Source: Lachnospiraceae bacterium
GTDB lineage: Bacteria; Bacillota; Clostridia; Lachnospirales; Lachnospiraceae
DNA: 15,892 nucleotides
NCBI GenBank assembly: GCA_024691145.1
Contig: JAILNW010000203.1
Location: forward strand, 1-15,892
Direction: 5' to 3'
Shown: piece after piece, positions 13,925 to 15,892 of the stretch
How the letters are laid out: every line of letters starts with the position of its first letter
Numbering within the stretch: the first letter of the stretch is position 1
Translations under genes and position numbers: made by a program
The notes under the pieces: generated by a model
Seen by the model: only the letters and a program-made list of their open reading frames with translations
Database searches by the model: none
Told to the model about the DNA's origin: nothing

Positions 13925-14046
13925 CGAGTGGATCCAAATAAAAAACTCGAAAGGCCAAATCCCACACCCCTTTATTTATAACGTTTTCTGACCTTTTAAT
14001 ATTTCTTTCGAGTTTTTTTTTCGAGTTTTTTAAAAAAAAACTCGAA
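13925..14046. repeat. CTCGAA/TTCGAG hairpin-segment cluster between purN-like and GNAT genes
   Basis: Three A- or T-flanked CTCGAA/TTCGAG segments plus a partial one. AAAAAACTCGAAAG (13940-13953) is perfectly inverted by CTTTCGAGTTTTTT (14005-14018), with a 51-nt loop. TTCGAGTTTTTT (14020-14031) is inverted by AAAAAACTCGAA (14035-14046). A partial TCGAGTGG copy is at 13924-13931. On the minus strand the copies can pair in alternative ways, and the pairing ending at 13940 is followed by a T-run, so this is probably a terminator or attenuator-like region after the PurN-like gene. Confidence 0.6.
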
Positions 14047-14098
14047 GCCTTATATCTTTATGTAATACGTTTTATTTTCAAAACAAGACATTTTCTTC

Positions 14099-14692
14099 CT
14101 ATCCAAGTTCAATCTTTCCCTCCACAATATCCGAAATGACTTCCACCAAAAATGTATGTTCTCTCTCCAGCACTCTGGCCGCTAATGTTTCAGGTGTGTC
14201 ATTTTCTAATACAGGCACTTTTGTCTGTGCCACGATTTCCCCGCTGTCATATTCAGCATTGACTCTATGTATTGTTACACCACTTTCTTTTTCCCTTGCT
14301 GCAATAACTGCTGTATGAACATTAATTCCATACATTCCTTTTCCGCCATATTTAGGTAACAATGCCGGATGTATGTTGAATACTCTATTATTGTATTTTT
14401 CCAAAATTGTAATATGTAGCAATCTCATATATCCAGCAAGAAAAATCATATCTATATTATATTCCTCAAGCACATCCAGTAAACGTTTTGCCAGCGTTTC
14501 CTCTGAACCTTCGGTTTTTGCACTTAAGTGAAAGTGAGGTATATTCTCCTTCTCTGCTCGTTGTAAAGCCATAGAATCGCCATTATTGCTTATAACAACC
14601 TGCACTTTCGCATTGATTTTATTCTCCTTACATCCATCCATTATCGCTTGTAAATCGCTTCCACCATGAGAAGCAAACACTGCTATATTCAC
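14099..14692 (-). CDS. purN: PurN-like phosphoribosylglycinamide formyltransferase
   Basis: A 197-residue formyltransferase aligned with E. coli PurN, which transfers formyl from 10-formyl-THF to GAR. The catalytic Asn106 and His108 (FNIHPALLPKYGGKGMYG) and the third residue Asp149 (AEYDSGEI) are present. The substrate phosphate loop differs from E. coli SGNGSNLQ: here it is S8-H-G-G-S-D-L-Q15, with Asp replacing Asn13. The start is GTG at 14692, supported by AGGAGG seven bases upstream. It follows a membrane glycosyltransferase-like gene by 20 nt and has no pur genes beside it, so it may be a second copy or a related formyltransferase. The family is sure; GAR as substrate is likely but not certain. 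Confidence 0.85.
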   Translation of the reverse strand: MNIAVFASHGGSDLQAIMDGCKENKINAKVQVVISNNGDSMALQRAEKENIPHFHLSAKTEGSEETLAKRLLDVLEEYNIDMIFLAGYMRLLHITILEKYNNRVFNIHPALLPKYGGKGMYGINVHTAVIAAREKESGVTIHRVNAEYDSGEIVAQTKVPVLENDTPETLAARVLEREHTFLVEVISDIVEGKIELG

Positions 14693-14712
14693 TACTTTTC
14701 CTCCTGTTTTCT

Positions 14713-15892
14713 TTAATCTGTAGTTATTAATTTATTCTTTCTTTTTAAAACTTCCTTACAAACACGTTCCCAGCCAGCATATGCATATATCATAATTATA
14801 GGATACATAGAATATATGTATCTGGACTTAATCTCCCATAATAGATAAAAACAGAAAAACCCACATATCAGATACATAAGCACTGCCTGCCTATTGTATT
14901 GTTCTTTTTTACCTTTACGAATAACTACAATTCCTATTAACGCAAGCACCATATAAATATAATATTGCGCCTTCATTAGCTTTTCCAACGCTATTCTTAT
15001 AAATGAATTATTAACATCAAGTAAGGATTGAGTAATGCTATTCTCCCTCGAAAACTGTGCAAAAGAATCACCAAAACCATATCTCTCAGCCTGATATGTT
15101 CCTTCAGACCACATCCACAAAGTTTTCTTACCATATATAGTTAATACCTTTTTTACTCCTAAATCCTTATATTTTTTAATACAATCATCCATAGTCCAGT
15201 CATGCGAATGAGTTCCATCCTGAAAACCAAACTCCTCCTCATTTACTCCCATCTGAATAAATGACCATACTGGGAACTGCTTTGATTTATCAACATTAAA
15301 TACTCTGTCATTTACTTTTCCTATAAGTGTTATAAAAGTCATAGAAATAAACACATAAATAACAGCCTTCTTTATATCTTTGCGATATAACACCATGTGC
15401 ATTGTTAAAGCTATTATATAAATAATACCTACCGGTCTAATTACATATTGTATTACCGAAATTACACACATTATAACATAATTCAAAGTACTCCATTTTG
15501 ATTTTAGAACCATATATAATAAAGTCATAGTCAGTGCAGTATACAATACATCATTGTATATATGATTTGTATACAAAATTACCGGAAGAAATGGTGCAAC
15601 AAACCAAACTATGCTCTTGCATTCATCTTTTTTATCAAATAAAATCTGATAAATCTTATAAACAAAATATAATATTACTACATCGCAAACTATATTAAAA
15701 ATCTTAGGGATTATTATTTTTTTTCCAAAGACCTTGGTTATAATCCATAAATATACCGTTATAGGTATTTGATTATTATAGTTAGATAGATATCCCTCTG
15801 GATCTTTCATCCCACTTATTGCTATGTTAAAAATACTCAACATATCAGAGAAAGGTTCAAGAGGAACTATATAAATAAACATCAAGGAAATA
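14713..15892 (-). CDS. Polytopic membrane glycosyltransferase-like protein (GT-C type), partial
   Basis: At least 390 residues with many hydrophobic segments: roughly 1-8, 42-52, 60-80, 93-106, 111-127, 134-150, 151-167, 173-190, 308-323 and 335-351, plus a last helix at about 357-371. A soluble loop lies at about 191-300. The layout and the LEPFSDMLS loop after the first helix, with an acidic residue where GT-C enzymes keep a catalytic Asp, suggest a PMT/ArnT-like glycosyltransferase using a lipid-linked sugar. Weak similarity of style to dolichyl-phosphate-mannose mannosyltransferases is my only basis. The frame stays open to the window edge; the TTG at 15885 has no ribosome binding site, so the true start lies further right. 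Its stop is 20 nt before the PurN-like gene. Confidence 0.7.
   Translation of the reverse strand, partial: ISLMFIYIVPLEPFSDMLSIFNIAISGMKDPEGYLSNYNNQIPITVYLWIITKVFGKKIIIPKIFNIVCDVVILYFVYKIYQILFDKKDECKSIVWFVAPFLPVILYTNHIYNDVLYTALTMTLLYMVLKSKWSTLNYVIMCVISVIQYVIRPVGIIYIIALTMHMVLYRKDIKKAVIYVFISMTFITLIGKVNDRVFNVDKSKQFPVWSFIQMGVNEEEFGFQDGTHSHDWTMDDCIKKYKDLGVKKVLTIYGKKTLWMWSEGTYQAERYGFGDSFAQFSRENSITQSLLDVNNSFIRIALEKLMKAQYYIYMVLALIGIVVIRKGKKEQYNRQAVLMYLICGFFCFYLLWEIKSRYIYSMYPIIMIYAYAGWERVCKEVLKRKNKLITTD

Overview
The window is AT-rich and has strong AGGAGG-type ribosome binding sites, consensus sigma-A-like promoters (TTGACN / TATAAT) and short-stem U-run terminators. Its protein families (YtrA-type GntR with an ABC pair, the NAT_N-type acyltransferase, the XRE plus zinc-ribbon regulator) fit a low-GC Firmicute, most likely a gut Clostridia member of the Lachnospiraceae. 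No rRNA, tRNA, phage, IS or CRISPR element was recognised. It reads as chromosomal DNA built from several small accessory operons. The genus is inferred from protein style, not from a marker gene.

Region 1 (1-407): a 63-codon remnant of an FtsX-like ABC permease (minus strand), then an AT-rich intergenic stretch holding the terminator of the next operon.

Region 2 (408-5039, all minus strand): a six-gene redox and detoxification cassette. In transcription order it is cupin, aldo/keto reductase, MerR-family regulator, Cys-nucleophile alpha/beta hydrolase, flavodoxin and YqhD-like alcohol dehydrogenase. Two near-identical MerR-type promoters drive it. Each has a 19-bp spacer containing CTTGGAG-TTAA-CTCCAAG or a one-base variant. 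One lies before the cupin. The other lies inside the last codons of the cupin, just ahead of the reductase. The regulator has a cysteine at position 52, as in the aldehyde sensor AdhR. The simplest model is an electrophile-sensing, positively autoregulated regulon that reduces aldehydes or quinones.

Region 3 (5083-9604, minus strand): a second operon starting from a promoter near 9576-9604. It runs through a roughly 280-nt leader with a 15-codon ORF and two tandem hairpin repeats, then an acyltransferase/P-loop kinase-like fusion, a sugar phosphate isomerase-like TIM barrel, a 47-aa small protein, a DUF2185 (Imm33-like) protein, an SDR oxidoreductase and an unrecognised 213-aa protein, ending in a terminator at 5083-5102. 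Divergent from it on the plus strand is an XRE/zinc-ribbon regulator (9705-10469).

Region 4 (10473-13018): a NUDIX hydrolase (minus) shares a bidirectional terminator with the XRE gene. A plus-strand GntR-ABC ATPase-ABC permease operon follows, headed by a promoter overlapped by a perfect 13-bp inverted repeat that is the likely GntR operator.

Region 5 (13018-15892, minus): a polytopic membrane glycosyltransferase-like protein that enters from the right edge, a PurN-like formyltransferase, a spacer with repeated CTCGAA/TTCGAG hairpin segments, and a GNAT acetyltransferase.
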